DNA of 64,000 nt from Blastocatellia bacterium (GCA_026985075.1 JALSQX010000071.1:61511-125510), one strand, 5' to 3'; numbered from the stretch's first letter, positions 34,156 to 42,736 are shown. Notes: generated from the sequence alone by a model not told the origin. Numbers and translations: made by a program.

Positions 34156-34576
34156 ACCTCGGCTGAGGGTGGTTCTGGATACCAGTATCATCGTCTCCGC
34201 CACGATCCAGCCGCTGGGCATCCCGGCGGCGATCGTCTCAGCGGGCTTGGACCGAAAGTTCCTGATCTGTTATTCGGATCCCATTGTTGAGGAATATCGA
34301 GAGGTGCTCCTGCGGGGAAAGTTTCGGTTCCCTCGGAAGGCCGTGGACGCGTTCATCGCGGATATAAAGCAGCGCGGGGCAAAATTTACGCCCCAGCGCC
34401 AGCTCTCCCTGTGCCCTGATCCTGATGACAATAAATTTCTGGAATGCGCTGAGGTAGCTGATGCTCACTACTTAGTCACAGGGAACCGGCGTCATTTTCC
34501 GCCGAGTCACAAAGCGACCAGGGTCGTGACGCCCCGCCAGTTCATCACTATTCTCTTGAGCCTGGGGATGATCTAA
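34145..34576 (+). CDS. PIN-domain toxin (COG1569-type)
   Basis: About 143 residues. GTG 34145 is preferred because AAGGAG (34131-34136) is 8 bases upstream; TTG 34139 is the longer alternative. PIN fold acidic residues are visible: VVLDTSIIVSA (first Asp), E in IVEEYREVL, and DPDDNKFLECAEVADAHYLVTGNRRHF (second cluster with D-x-x-D-N-K-F-L-E-x-A). This matches the 'putative toxin, PIN family' group next to Phd antitoxins. Expected activity is magnesium-dependent RNase. It is co-transcribed and overlaps the antitoxin gene by 11 bases. Confidence 0.88.
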   Translation: MATEPRLRVVLDTSIIVSATIQPLGIPAAIVSAGLDRKFLICYSDPIVEEYREVLLRGKFRFPRKAVDAFIADIKQRGAKFTPQRQLSLCPDPDDNKFLECAEVADAHYLVTGNRRHFPPSHKATRVVTPRQFITILLSLGMI

Positions 34577-35022
34577 GTTGGGCAGAAGCCCTGGAGGTTG
34601 CTCACCCGGCCCTCTTGTTTGCGGCATGTGGCTCGCCTTCGTTCTCTCTTACAAAGAGAAGCCCACTCACATGGCCGACCTGCCTTCTGTCGCTGATCTC
34701 CTGGAAGCAACACATTGAGATATCTTCATCCGATATTGAGCTGAGCATCTCCGAACAATGTCTGGATGATCGCATTCCAAGACACCCTGGGATGTGAAGT
34801 CGCTGCCTGGGGGACCGCCCGCAATGAGCAGAGGACCATAGTTAGCTGGTGCTTCCGCGCCCTCGCATGTATTCAGCTCGAACAGCCTATCCCAACTTAT
34901 CGGAATCGCCTTGATGGAGTACTGGCTACCCATGGCTTCGTGGGACATACCGAACGGATGAAAAGACTGAGCCTGTTAGTTGGAATTGGCCGATCATACC
35001 CAATTACAGGTGTAATGGAATC
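34577..35022. other. Spacer after toxin-antitoxin pair
   Basis: No supported gene. Frames on both strands are composition noise without ribosome sites. Confidence 0.4.
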
Positions 35023-35052
35023 TTGCATAGTATTGATCCTTTCGACTATCAT
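35023..35052 (+). promoter_or_regulatory. Candidate promoter of putative small RNA
   Basis: TTGCAT (35023-35028), an 18-base spacer, and TATCAT (35047-35052). Acceptable but not strong; its value rests on the structured, terminator-ended element that follows. Confidence 0.3.
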
Positions 35053-35127
35053 GTCGGTATGAGTATATCACAAATATTTGTACCAACTGGAGGATCCGCC
35101 TCTGGAAGCCGAAGTGGTTTGAAGAGA

Positions 35128-35319
35128 GGGTGGGAGACGCAGAGCCTCTCTATAAGTAAGACTGGTCCCCAGGCCGGATCTTCCTCTGGGGTTAGCCCCC
35201 CAGGCTTCAGGGAAGTCTCCTTCTCAGAGAGCAAGACCAGTCCCAAGGCCGAGTCTTCGAGTCTCTGAATGAGGGACAGTTCGCGGGGTGGGAGACGACA
35301 GTGTCTCTGTCTCCCACCC
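35128..35319 (+). ncRNA. Candidate structured small RNA
   Basis: About 192 bases that fold by eye into a nested rod. The outer stem is GGGTGGGAGAC (35128-35138) with GTCTCCCACCC (35309-35319). Next come CAGAG (35140-35144) with CTCTG (35253-35257) and GACTGGTC (35160-35167) with GACCAGTC (35235-35242), and an apical hairpin CTGGGG/CCCCAG (35186-35191, 35198-35203). A second copy of GGGTGGGAGAC at 35286-35296 competes for the same 3' strand to make a terminator hairpin. Length and rod shape recall 6S RNA, but no sequence identity is claimed. The codon pattern inside is repetitive and not protein-like. A weak promoter lies at 35023. Confidence 0.4.
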
Positions 35320-35330
35320 TTGTTTTGTTG
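35286..35330 (+). terminator. Rho-independent terminator
   Basis: GGGTGGGAGAC (35286-35296) and GTCTCCCACCC (35309-35319) form a perfect 11-bp stem with a 12-base loop, followed by TTGTTTTGTT. It is strong in the plus direction and lies between the TA pair and the convergent cytochrome oxidase genes. Confidence 0.8.
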
Positions 35331-35573
35331 GCACATTGCGTCCGATAAGGAATCTTATGAAATACCCAGAGCCATACCCAACCCCTGCATCAAGCAACAC
35401 ACCAAACCATCCACGAAACCACACCTGATTAATTGATCAGTTCGAGCTTGACACAGGCATCGGAGGTGCTGAAGCACTAGTTGACCGTGGCCCGTCGCTC
35501 ATTGCGGGTGGTCTTCCAGGCGGCGACTTCGTGCTCCGGAGCACGGTGTACATGTCATCTAAAATGCGCTTCA

Positions 35574-36005
35574 TCACCCGAGCTGATACAGCATCAAATA
35601 GACCACCACGCCGGTAACGGACACATAGAGCCACAGAGGGAGCGTCCATCGAGCGATCGCCTTGTGACGTTCAAATCGGTGACGGAGGGCACGGCTCAAT
35701 GTCACGAGAACAAGAGGTACGATGATGGCGGCGAGAACTGTATGTGAGCCGAGGATGGCAAAATAGACCGGTCGGAGCCAGCCCTGTCCCATGAACCTCG
35801 TCGAGCCATGGTGATAGTGGTAGACCAGATACGAGATCAGAAAGAGCGTCGAGACGCCAAAAGCGCCCAGCATGCAGAGCCGATGTGCTGATCGGCGGCC
35901 CCGACGGATGAGCAGATATCCCGTGATGAGGAGGATCGCACTCGTTCCGTTGAGGATGGCATTCAACGTAGGAAGCATATTTATGGTGAGCATAACGAGA
36001 ACCAT
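35574..36005 (-). CDS. DUF420 membrane protein (CtaM/YozB-like)
   Basis: About 143 residues, four to five membrane helices. Family signatures are clear: LNAILNGTSAILLITGYLLIRRG, AHRLCMLGAFGVSTLFLISYLVYHYHHGSTRF, GWLRPVYFAILGSHTVLAAIIVPLVLVTLSRALR and WTLPLWLYVSVTGVVVYLMLY, with conserved histidines. Relatives are encoded with heme-copper oxidase genes and help mature cytochrome aa3. The start could be GTG 36011, ATG 36005 or ATG 35993; none has ideal spacing. Last gene of the ctaA-ctaB-coxIII operon. Confidence 0.88.
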   Translation of the reverse strand: MVLVMLTINMLPTLNAILNGTSAILLITGYLLIRRGRRSAHRLCMLGAFGVSTLFLISYLVYHYHHGSTRFMGQGWLRPVYFAILGSHTVLAAIIVPLVLVTLSRALRHRFERHKAIARWTLPLWLYVSVTGVVVYLMLYQLG

Positions 36006-36036
36006 CTCCACCTGGCGCTACCGCCTCTGCGATCTT

Positions 36037-36786
36037 TCATTTCCAGATAAAGAGAACGACCAGGAGATAGACCCATAGAACGGCCATGAAGTGCCAATAG
36101 AGCGAGATGAGCTCAACGGACCGTTCTCTCCCGCGAAAGTCAAATCCTGATTGCTTCGTCGAATTCGCGCGGACGAACGTCGAGATGGCGATTGGTGATC
36201 CTGCTGACTGCCACGTTCTGACTGTCACCCATAACAGAGCGATTAAGCCCCCCAAGAGGTGAACACCATGCGCCGCCGAGAGCAGGTAGAAGAACATACT
36301 GTGCGGATTGGAGGTCAAGTAGAGTCCACGTGCCGATAGTTGAAACCATGCCGTCACCTGCCCGCTGAGAAAAAAGAAGCCCAACAGAGTCGTCAGCGTC
36401 AGCCACCGATTGAATCGACGCCGTTGCCGCCGCTTCAGTGATCGACGAGAGACCTCCAACGTCACGCTACTGGTGACCAAGACGAGGGTATTCATCCACA
36501 AAATCGGAAGCATGAGCGTCGAGGGCCAGTTATTCATGCTTCTCTGACGGGCCAAATAGATGATGCTGAAGGCCACAAAGAATACACCAATAGCCACCAG
36601 AGCGACGCCCATACCCAGTCGATAGACGTCATCGGCGCGAGGATGGAAATCCTGTCCGCCGCTCCCGTGGGAGTGGGAGCCACCGTTACCATTGTTGTTC
36701 CCTGGACCCAATGGAAGACGGTGGGATGGCGCTCGGCGCTCGACCGTCCTGGTCGACGGTCGGCCTTTAGACGGAGCGATGATCAT
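36037..36786 (-). CDS. Cytochrome c oxidase subunit III family protein
   Basis: 249 residues. A glycine/histidine-rich N-terminal tail (GNNNGNGGSHSHGSGG) is followed by five predicted membrane helices. Diagnostic text: GFFFLSGQVTAWFQLSARGLYLTSNPHSMFFYLLSAAHGVHLLGGLIALLWV and ISLYWHFMAVLWVYLLVVLFIW. Subunit III supports the catalytic subunit I of heme-copper oxidases in the inner membrane. Subunits I and II are not in the window. 31 bases separate it from the DUF420 gene. Confidence 0.85.
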   Translation of the reverse strand: MIIAPSKGRPSTRTVERRAPSHRLPLGPGNNNGNGGSHSHGSGGQDFHPRADDVYRLGMGVALVAIGVFFVAFSIIYLARQRSMNNWPSTLMLPILWMNTLVLVTSSVTLEVSRRSLKRRQRRRFNRWLTLTTLLGFFFLSGQVTAWFQLSARGLYLTSNPHSMFFYLLSAAHGVHLLGGLIALLWVTVRTWQSAGSPIAISTFVRANSTKQSGFDFRGRERSVELISLYWHFMAVLWVYLLVVLFIWK

Positions 36787-36920
36787 GGCAATCTACGACG
36801 TCCTCCCCCAATCTCACGCGCTCACAACACTTATCAACAAACCGAACCCGCTGGCGACGCCTGGAGTTCTTCCGATTCCCTGCCCCATCTTCTCCGTTCG
36901 ACATCCTGGAACTCCGGACG

Positions 36921-37970
36921 CTAATCTTCTTTCACCAGGACGGACAGCGGCCAGGATACCCATTGCCTGGAGTCAGAGTGTGACCTCACTTTGACTTCGA
37001 TCTGCTCCCCGGTCCCCTGTGACGTCGGTGCATTCAACAACATCAGGCCAAAGAGCAGAGGAAGGTAAAAGACAGACGCCAACAGAAGCTGTCGAGCCTG
37101 CCACTTGGTTCGCCTCAGGGCCGTTCGGATGCCCGCATAAAGGAAGAAGGCACCGAGAGCCACTGCCCCGTAGAGGTAGAGATGACCCGACAATCCAGAG
37201 ATCGTGGGAAGAGCGCTCGCGACGACCAGCATGAACGTGCAGATGACGATGTGTTGTCCGGTCAGCTTGCCGTCCGCCTCCACGGCGGGGAGCATGCGAA
37301 TCCCCGCCCGCGTGTAGTCTTCTCGATAGAGAATGCCAATGGCCAGAAAATGAGGAAACTGCCAGAAAAAGAGAATGGCGAAGAGAATCCAGGCTTCCAC
37401 GCCCAATTCTCCTCGGGCAGCCGCCCAACCGAGGAGGGGCGGCGTCGCACCGGGCAGCGCTCCGAGGAACGTACAGAGAGGGGTCCGGCGCTTCAGAGGC
37501 GTATACACGAACAGATAACTGGCCAAGGTAAATAACGCGATCAGCCCGCTGAGGACGTTGATCTCAACGGCGATGAAGACGAGCGCCGCTGTCGATAGGA
37601 TGACGCCGAACCATGCCGCTTTTCGAGGCTCGAGTGTCCCCATAGGAAGCGGACGCCGCTCGGTCCGTCGCATGAGCGCATCAACATCGCGTTCCAGATA
37701 CTGATTGAGTGCGAAAATCCCTCCAGCTAGGGTGCTGACGCCGATCAACGTGGCGATCATTCGCCACCACTCGGGTTCTCCCCGGGATGCCAGCCAGAAA
37801 GCGGCCAGAGCGACCATGACGATGAGGACGGAGATCCGCGGCTTGGTCAATTCGACGTACGCGCGAAATCGCGTCCAGCCATCGATCGATGCGCTCGCCT
37901 TCGCTGGCACCGGACGATGAGCCGCCATCACCGATGGAGCATGAGAAGTCCTTTGCCGGCTCCAGTTCAT
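36921..37970 (-). CDS. ctaB: Protoheme IX farnesyltransferase (heme O synthase)
   Basis: 349 residues, UbiA-type polytopic prenyltransferase. ELTKPRISVLIVMVALAAFWLA opens the core. The first aspartate-rich motif is NQYLERDVDALMRRTERRPLP (N-x-x-x-D-x-x-x-D). The second region has YTPLKRRTPLCTFLGALPGATPPLLGW and REDYTRAGIRMLPAVEADG. It farnesylates heme B to heme O for the terminal oxidase. The ATG overlaps the ctaA stop (ATGA). The C-terminal 30 residues (IEVKVRSHSDSRQW) form an extra polar tail. Confidence 0.93.
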   Translation of the reverse strand: MNWSRQRTSHAPSVMAAHRPVPAKASASIDGWTRFRAYVELTKPRISVLIVMVALAAFWLASRGEPEWWRMIATLIGVSTLAGGIFALNQYLERDVDALMRRTERRPLPMGTLEPRKAAWFGVILSTAALVFIAVEINVLSGLIALFTLASYLFVYTPLKRRTPLCTFLGALPGATPPLLGWAAARGELGVEAWILFAILFFWQFPHFLAIGILYREDYTRAGIRMLPAVEADGKLTGQHIVICTFMLVVASALPTISGLSGHLYLYGAVALGAFFLYAGIRTALRRTKWQARQLLLASVFYLPLLFGLMLLNAPTSQGTGEQIEVKVRSHSDSRQWVSWPLSVLVKED

Positions 37971-38935
37971 GGTGTCGCTCCCTGGGGCGTTGAACGGGTA
38001 TCAGCCATGGCGCCAGTGAGTGAGAGAAAGCGATACATCCGCAGCGTGAGCACCACCATGACGGCGAGAACGGCCGCGCCTACAGTGACGTGGATGATGG
38101 TCGACCAGATCATGGAGGGCAGTGGTTGTGGTGCCGTCATCGACGCCAGCCGAGTGAGATAGGCAGCGATACCCGAGGCGAGTTGAATGAGCATCAACCA
38201 AATCGCCCATCGCGCTGGCCGGGTGAGATAGATGGCGAAATCTCCGGCCGTCGACGAGGCTGCCGCCTGAGCTGCTGTTCGTAAAGAAGAAAAGAGGGCC
38301 CAGCCAATGAGCACTGTGACCACGACGGCTCCGATGACATGAGGGAGAATACCGAGGCCACCGTGTCGAAAGGCAGCGCCCAGGATGAGTTGAACAAAGA
38401 GTGACAGCGTCGCTACCACCGACGCATATAATGCCGTTGGTGCGGTGGCGAGACGATGAGTCTTCAACTCCTCTGCCTTGAACCAAGCGGGTGAGGTGAA
38501 AACGACCAGGCTCACCACCAGGCCGAGAAAGAGTTGGGCCAGCAGCGCATGGATAATAGCCGTAGTCAACCGGTATTCGACGAGCAGGACCCGAACCCCT
38601 CCCATCACCCCCTGTAGGATGACCAGAGCCAGGCCAACTCCTCCAATCAGGCGAACCCACCGGCGCGATTCCTGACGCCAGAGCCAAATCACCAGAACGA
38701 TCATGAGCACACCGACAATCGCTCCAATGACGCGATGGGTGTACTCATAAATCGCGCCGCCTTGTAAATGAGCCCAGGGGATTAACTGACCGAAGGCCAG
38801 AGGCCAGTCAGGCACGGAATCTCCAGCCTCATGACTGGTCACATCCGCTCCAATAAGAATCAAAAGGAACGTCGCCACCGTCGTGGCGATGGCGAGCCGG
38901 TGTAAGCGTGAATATCGACGGATGATCGACTCCAT
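37967..38935 (-). CDS. ctaA: Heme A synthase (COX15/CtaA family)
   Basis: About 322 residues from ATG 38935, preceded by GGAGGGAGG; a longer frame to 39013 lacks this. Eight membrane helices. Heme-ligand regions: SHEAGDSVPDWPLAFGQLIPW, YEYTHRVIGAIVGVLMIV in the first half and HGGLGILPHVIGAVVVTVLIGW, IIHVTVGAAVLAVMVVL in the second. The usual SGLSCPDWP cysteine is replaced (GDSVPDWP), so it lacks the disulfide of B-type enzymes. It oxidises heme O to heme A. Overlaps ctaB by four bases. Confidence 0.9.
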   Translation of the reverse strand: MESIIRRYSRLHRLAIATTVATFLLILIGADVTSHEAGDSVPDWPLAFGQLIPWAHLQGGAIYEYTHRVIGAIVGVLMIVLVIWLWRQESRRWVRLIGGVGLALVILQGVMGGVRVLLVEYRLTTAIIHALLAQLFLGLVVSLVVFTSPAWFKAEELKTHRLATAPTALYASVVATLSLFVQLILGAAFRHGGLGILPHVIGAVVVTVLIGWALFSSLRTAAQAAASSTAGDFAIYLTRPARWAIWLMLIQLASGIAAYLTRLASMTAPQPLPSMIWSTIIHVTVGAAVLAVMVVLTLRMYRFLSLTGAMADTRSTPQGATP

Positions 38936-39139
38936 CGGCGATCCTCCCTCCCCAGTGTGACTGGCACTCGTGGTGCGATTCTCTTCTCCCATTGCTCCCG
39001 TGGAGCGGCCCATACCCGGAATCGGACGGAACCCTGTTCAATCACCCCTCATTGATCCAACTGGTCAATACATCCTTCACGGCTATGAGTTCGGTGTTCG
39101 ACTTTCGAGATTATCCGTCCCTCGCTCCACTAACGGCGC

Positions 39140-39169
39140 ATTATATCGATAGAGGCTCGGCCTTGTCAA
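39140..39169 (-). promoter_or_regulatory. Consensus promoter of the cta operon
   Basis: On the minus strand TTGACA (39164-39169), 18 bases, TATAAT (39140-39145): both hexamers match consensus exactly. It faces ctaA with a leader of about 200 bases. Confidence 0.75.
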
Positions 39170-39474
39170 TCACTCTCCCCGCAGGCCGACCGCATCCGAG
39201 TGCCCGTTCAGAACCAGGCATAATGGAAACCAGATCCTCAAACACACGTTCTCATATCGCGGTCTCATAGGCGCTCTACGAGTATGACAACGCGAGCCTC
39301 TTCCGCCACACGGTGGCACCTCGGTCGCTGCGCACTGCCCTTCCTGGCCGTCTCGCCGCAGAGCGCCCGTGTGCAGTCACCCATACCTCGCTCCCTTTCG
39401 ATGGGCAGATGCATGCTCCGGAGTCGGGCGACCGGCGCACCCTGAGCCGTTGATCACCGGCCGGGAGCCTTCCG
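39170..39474. other. Spacer between cta promoter and dps 3' end
   Basis: No gene or clear structure is seen. dps transcription from the left-pointing strand must end here, but no T-tailed hairpin is evident. Confidence 0.35.
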
Positions 39475-39963
39475 TTATGCGCTTCGGTCCTCTTCCAGGT
39501 GGGCTCGGAGCATCCAGGCCATTTTCTCGTGAATTTCCATGAGCCCAGTGAGAAAATCATTCGTCCCCATATCATGGTACTGTTTTTCACAGGTCTCCAG
39601 ATCCTCTCTGAGGTGACGAATGATCGTCTCTTGATCGGCCAGCAGATCAGCCAGCATCTCCTGAGCTCCAGGATGTGATCCCGGATGTTCTTTCAATCGG
39701 GTTCCCTCAGTGAATTCCTGCAATGTTCCCCATGCCCGGCCATCCAGGCTACGAACGCGCTCGGCGACATCATCGACGATCTGCTCCAGTTGCCGGTATT
39801 GCTCTTCGAAGAAACTGTGAAGTTGACTGAAACGCGGTCCAACGACGTTCCAATGGGCATTTCGCGTCTTGGTGTACAGCACATATTCATCGGCCAACAG
39901 CGTGTTCAATATCTGAATCACTCCCCGCCGTTGTTCATCAGTTAATCCAATGTTTGCTGCCAT
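39475..39963 (-). CDS. dps: Dps-family ferritin-like protein
   Basis: About 162 residues from ATG 39963, with AAGGAGGT just upstream. Four-helix Dps fold: LNTLLADEYVLYTKTRNAHWNVVGPRFSQLHSFFEEQYRQLEQIVDDVAERVRSLDG contains the inter-subunit ferroxidase ligands (H in NAHWN, H in LHSFFEEQY, D and E in the next helix), ending IHEKMAWMLRAHLEED. Dps dodecamers oxidise and store iron with peroxide and protect DNA. It sits downstream of a Fur/PerR gene on the same strand, and both promoters carry the same operator-like element. Confidence 0.92.
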   Translation of the reverse strand: MAANIGLTDEQRRGVIQILNTLLADEYVLYTKTRNAHWNVVGPRFSQLHSFFEEQYRQLEQIVDDVAERVRSLDGRAWGTLQEFTEGTRLKEHPGSHPGAQEMLADLLADQETIIRHLREDLETCEKQYHDMGTNDFLTGLMEIHEKMAWMLRAHLEEDRSA

Positions 39964-39990
39964 TTCTGACCTCCTTTTCGATTTAAATAA

Positions 39991-40011
39991 AAACAAGAAT
40001 TACTATTGATT
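39991..40011 (-). promoter_or_regulatory. Operator-like site upstream of dps
   Basis: On the minus strand AATCAATA (arm), GTAAT (spacer), TCTTGTTT (degenerate second arm). Same 8-5-8 layout and the same first arm as the site in front of the Fur-family gene at 40516. Confidence 0.5.
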
Positions 40012-40034
40012 ACCAAAGAAAAAAATACCCTGGA

Positions 40035-40481
40035 CTACTGCCGGCACGACCGGCAGTAACCGACGAATTCTATCCGGCATTCGAGCACTTGAAATCCCTT
40101 CGGAATCTTCATCTGCATGACCTTTGCCGAGTCCTCATCGGGTTGAACGTCCCATATCTTCCCGCATTTCAAGCAGCGAGTGTGATAGTGATGATCTGTT
40201 CGAATGTCGTATCGAGCGGAGTCACTTCCATAGGTGAGCTTCGATGCCACTCCACACTGGACGAGAGCTTCGAGGTTCTTATATACGGTGGCTAAGCTGA
40301 TGCGAGGGAGTCGCTTTTTCACCACTAAAAAGACCTCTTCCGCCGTGGGATGGTGCTCAATCTGAGCAAGAGCTTTGTAGACAGCCATCCGCTGGCGCGT
40401 CAGATGGAATCCCCTCGCCTGGAGTTTCTCTCTCAACGCGCCCTCGCTCCCACTTCCTCTTGATCTCGGTGTCTTTCTCAT
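40035..40481 (-). CDS. Fur-family regulator, PerR-like
   Basis: About 148 residues from ATG 40481 (a longer frame runs to 40523 through the operator). Winged helix LTRQRMAVYKALAQIEHHPTAEEVFLVVKKRLPRISLATVYKNLEALVQCGV. Metal region TDHHYHTRCLKCGKIWDV and C-terminal CRSCRQ give two CxxC pairs for structural zinc. HPTAEEV and the dps neighbour suggest a peroxide sensor (PerR), but Fur or Zur cannot be excluded. It probably represses itself and dps through the shared palindrome. Confidence 0.85.
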   Translation of the reverse strand: MRKTPRSRGSGSEGALREKLQARGFHLTRQRMAVYKALAQIEHHPTAEEVFLVVKKRLPRISLATVYKNLEALVQCGVASKLTYGSDSARYDIRTDHHYHTRCLKCGKIWDVQPDEDSAKVMQMKIPKGFQVLECRIEFVGYCRSCRQ

Positions 40482-40515
40482 GTGAAGGAAATAAAGTATA
40501 ACCGGGTCACTGGAA

Positions 40516-40540
40516 AAAATCAATAGGAATTATTGATTTT
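40516..40540 (-). promoter_or_regulatory. Operator palindrome of the Fur/PerR gene
   Basis: Perfect 10-bp arms AAAATCAATA and TATTGATTTT around GGAAT, 35 bases upstream of the ATG. AT-rich like PerR/Fur boxes. A related site precedes dps. Confidence 0.65.
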
Positions 40541-40960
40541 GATTTTTTTGATTGAGTTGAAATGAACCAATGGGCGATCGCGCTTCCGGAGCGAGGGCGT
40601 CAATTGGCACATCGCCGTCCCCAGTGAGGGATAGACAATGACATTGGCGAGGTCATCCATCTGGTCAGCGCGTCGCTCCGGCCACCAGTGGTGCTGGTGC
40701 ACTCGAACGCTCAAAGGAACTGGAGTTCATCCCAGGTGAAAACTCATGCCACCAGAAAAGAAGCGTCCAGTGGCTCCATTGGGATGATGGAATCCCGGGA
40801 GGGGCTCCCTCTACCTACAGGTGCCCTGCATCCGGTGCCGGCACGAGCAAGCATTCCTGATCCATGTTGACGTGAGTTCCCCTCACCCGGCGAAGCTCCA
40901 TGAACCCGGATGGAATTGAGAGGTGAACGGGCCTCTGAGCTATCCTGGAGTGTCCCCCCT
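40541..40960. other. Spacer
   Basis: No supported gene and no obvious regulatory structure beyond the operator at its left edge. Confidence 0.35.
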
Positions 40961-41403
40961 CTAGCGTTTCAACGAACGAATGGCGCGTCGGAGCTTCTCC
41001 CTGACTTTGATCATCTCCCGCTCGTCTTTATAACGCTGACGAGGCCAGAAGAAGCCCCTCAGACCGTCTTTTCGCCGCCGCGGAACAATATGAATGTGAA
41101 GGTGAGGGACGCTCTGGCTGACGCGATTGTTGATGGCGACAAACGAACCCTGAGCCCCGAGACCAACCTCCAGAGCCTGGCAATCAACTGGGCGTTGGCG
41201 AAAAGGGGTCCGACCAACGTTGGGGGGAGATCAATCAGCGTTTCATAATGTTCTTTGGGAATCAAAAGGGTGTGGCCGGGGAACAAGGGGCGGTGGTCCA
41301 GGAAGGCGAGTGAGACTCGGTCTTCGAAGATAGTGTAACTGGTGTCTTGGCTACGGGTGATGAGGCAGAATGTACAGGGTTCATCTGACCTCGTTGCTGG
41401 CAT
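40961..41403 (-). pseudogene. HIT-family hydrolase, single-base frameshift
   Basis: The N-terminal frame reads CTFCLITRSQDTSYTIFEDRVSLAFLDHRPLFPGHTLLIPKEHYETLIDLPPTLVGPLFANAQLIAR. At about 41187 the frame shifts; the correct continuation is ALEVGLGAQGSFVAINNRVSQSVPHLHIHIVPRRRKDGLRGFFWPRQRYKDE to TAG at 40961-40963. The histidine triad HLHIHIV is thus in the second frame. Adding one G to the CAGG run would restore a complete protein of about 147 residues. Either a recent mutation or an assembly error. HIT proteins hydrolyse nucleotide phosphoramidates and AMP-lysine-like adducts. Lies 98 bases after the nitrilase gene. Confidence 0.8.
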
Positions 41404-41501
41404 AGTTCCTAATGTTATCAGACGCAGGTTGATCTCGCCACCCCCACTTCAGGTGAACTTCATTCTCTATCGCGATCACGGATACCGGCCTCGCCCGGGC
41501 C

Positions 41502-42326
41502 TCATTCCTTCGGCCCAACGATGTCGAAGCGGCGATGGGTCAAACAGGGCATGCGTTGACGGATCTGCCGAAGGTGATCCATCTCCAATGTGGCTTCCAC
41601 GATTCCCTCTTCATCCTCGGCCGCTGCGATCACCCTCCCCCAGGGATCGACGATCATGCTGTGTCCATAACTACTGCGCGACGAGGTATGTTGGCCGGTT
41701 TGCGCCGGGGCTAACACAAACGCCTGGTTCTCAATCGCTCGAGAGCGCAAGAGAATTTCCCAATGCGCCTGCCCCGTGGGCACGGTGAACGCGGAGGGGA
41801 CCGTCAGTATCTCTGCCCCTGCCAAGGCCAGCGCTCGATAGAGCTCGGGGAAACGGAGGTCATAGCATATGCTCAGTCCCACGGTCACTCCATCAACTCG
41901 AGCCAGCGCGAGATCGGTGCCCCTTTTCACGAATCGCGATTCGCTCAGGACGCGACCATCGGGGAGCACAGCATCGAACAGGTGAAGCTTGCGGTAGATG
42001 GCGAGAATGTCTCCTTCCGGTCCGATGAGAACAGAGGTGTTGTAGACCTTCGTTGAATCTGAAGCTGGCTCGGGAACGCTCCCCAGTAATATGTAGACGC
42101 CCCACCTCTGCGCTGCCCGACAGAACGATCCCACAATCGTCCCATCCAGCGGTTCACTCCAGCTCACCGGGTCATTCTCGCCGCGAATGTAACATGTGTT
42201 CTCCGGCAGCAAAACCCAACGGGCACCGCGCCGCACAGCTTCCTCCACGCCGTCCAGCGCCCGCGCGCAGTTCCGCTGGACATCTTCCGTCGAACAGAGC
42301 TGAACCAGCGCTACCTTGAGCCTCAT
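41502..42326 (-). CDS. Nit-type carbon-nitrogen hydrolase
   Basis: About 274 residues (ATG 42326; 42335 possible). Nitrilase-superfamily triad is visible: Glu in LLPENTCYI (about 42), Lys in YRKLHLFD (about 113), and Cys in LSICYDLRFPELYR (about 154). YRKLHLFD, ICYDLRFPELYRALA and AHWEILLRSRAIENQAFVLAPAQ place it in the Nit1/Nit2 branch, whose best known role is hydrolysis of deaminated glutathione. It neighbours a HIT gene, mirroring animal NitFhit fusions. Cytosolic. Confidence 0.88.
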   Translation of the reverse strand: MRLKVALVQLCSTEDVQRNCARALDGVEEAVRRGARWVLLPENTCYIRGENDPVSWSEPLDGTIVGSFCRAAQRWGVYILLGSVPEPASDSTKVYNTSVLIGPEGDILAIYRKLHLFDAVLPDGRVLSESRFVKRGTDLALARVDGVTVGLSICYDLRFPELYRALALAGAEILTVPSAFTVPTGQAHWEILLRSRAIENQAFVLAPAQTGQHTSSRSSYGHSMIVDPWGRVIAAAEDEEGIVEATLEMDHLRQIRQRMPCLTHRRFDIVGPKE

Positions 42327-42736
42327 TCGTTCCATCCTTGGTTGACTACCGGAGACAACTGCTCATCGTTCATGTCTGGAATTCGAAGCCGGCATCTGAT
42401 GATGCCTGACCCATCATGACGACACGCACCTGACATCTCTCAGCACGTCTGGGGCGGCGCTGCCTGCGAGGGGGATGGAGGGGAACTCTCACTCAGGCCG
42501 CTCCGGATGTGGATGAGCACATCCTCACCGCCCCAGACACTCGAAAATTCGATCTGCTCAACGCCACGTCGGCGAGTCGATCCGATGAACGGTCTATGAA
42601 CGAAAAGCGCGCAATCATGGTCCATCAGATCAATCGCCTTCTATTCCGGCTCGCCCCAATCCCTACAATATCATGGGCTCACGGAGTGAATCAAGCATGC
42701 TCAGGCAATCTCTCTGACGACCAGAAATCCACGTAT
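42327..42736. other. Spacer at the end of the hydantoinase operon
   Basis: No gene is supported. Expected to hold the terminator of the 14.6-kb operon, but no T-tailed hairpin was found by eye. Confidence 0.35.

Noticed and set aside
35023..35268. Serine-rich short protein
   Set aside because: Low-complexity frame produced by the repeated stems; no start signal; better explained as structured RNA.
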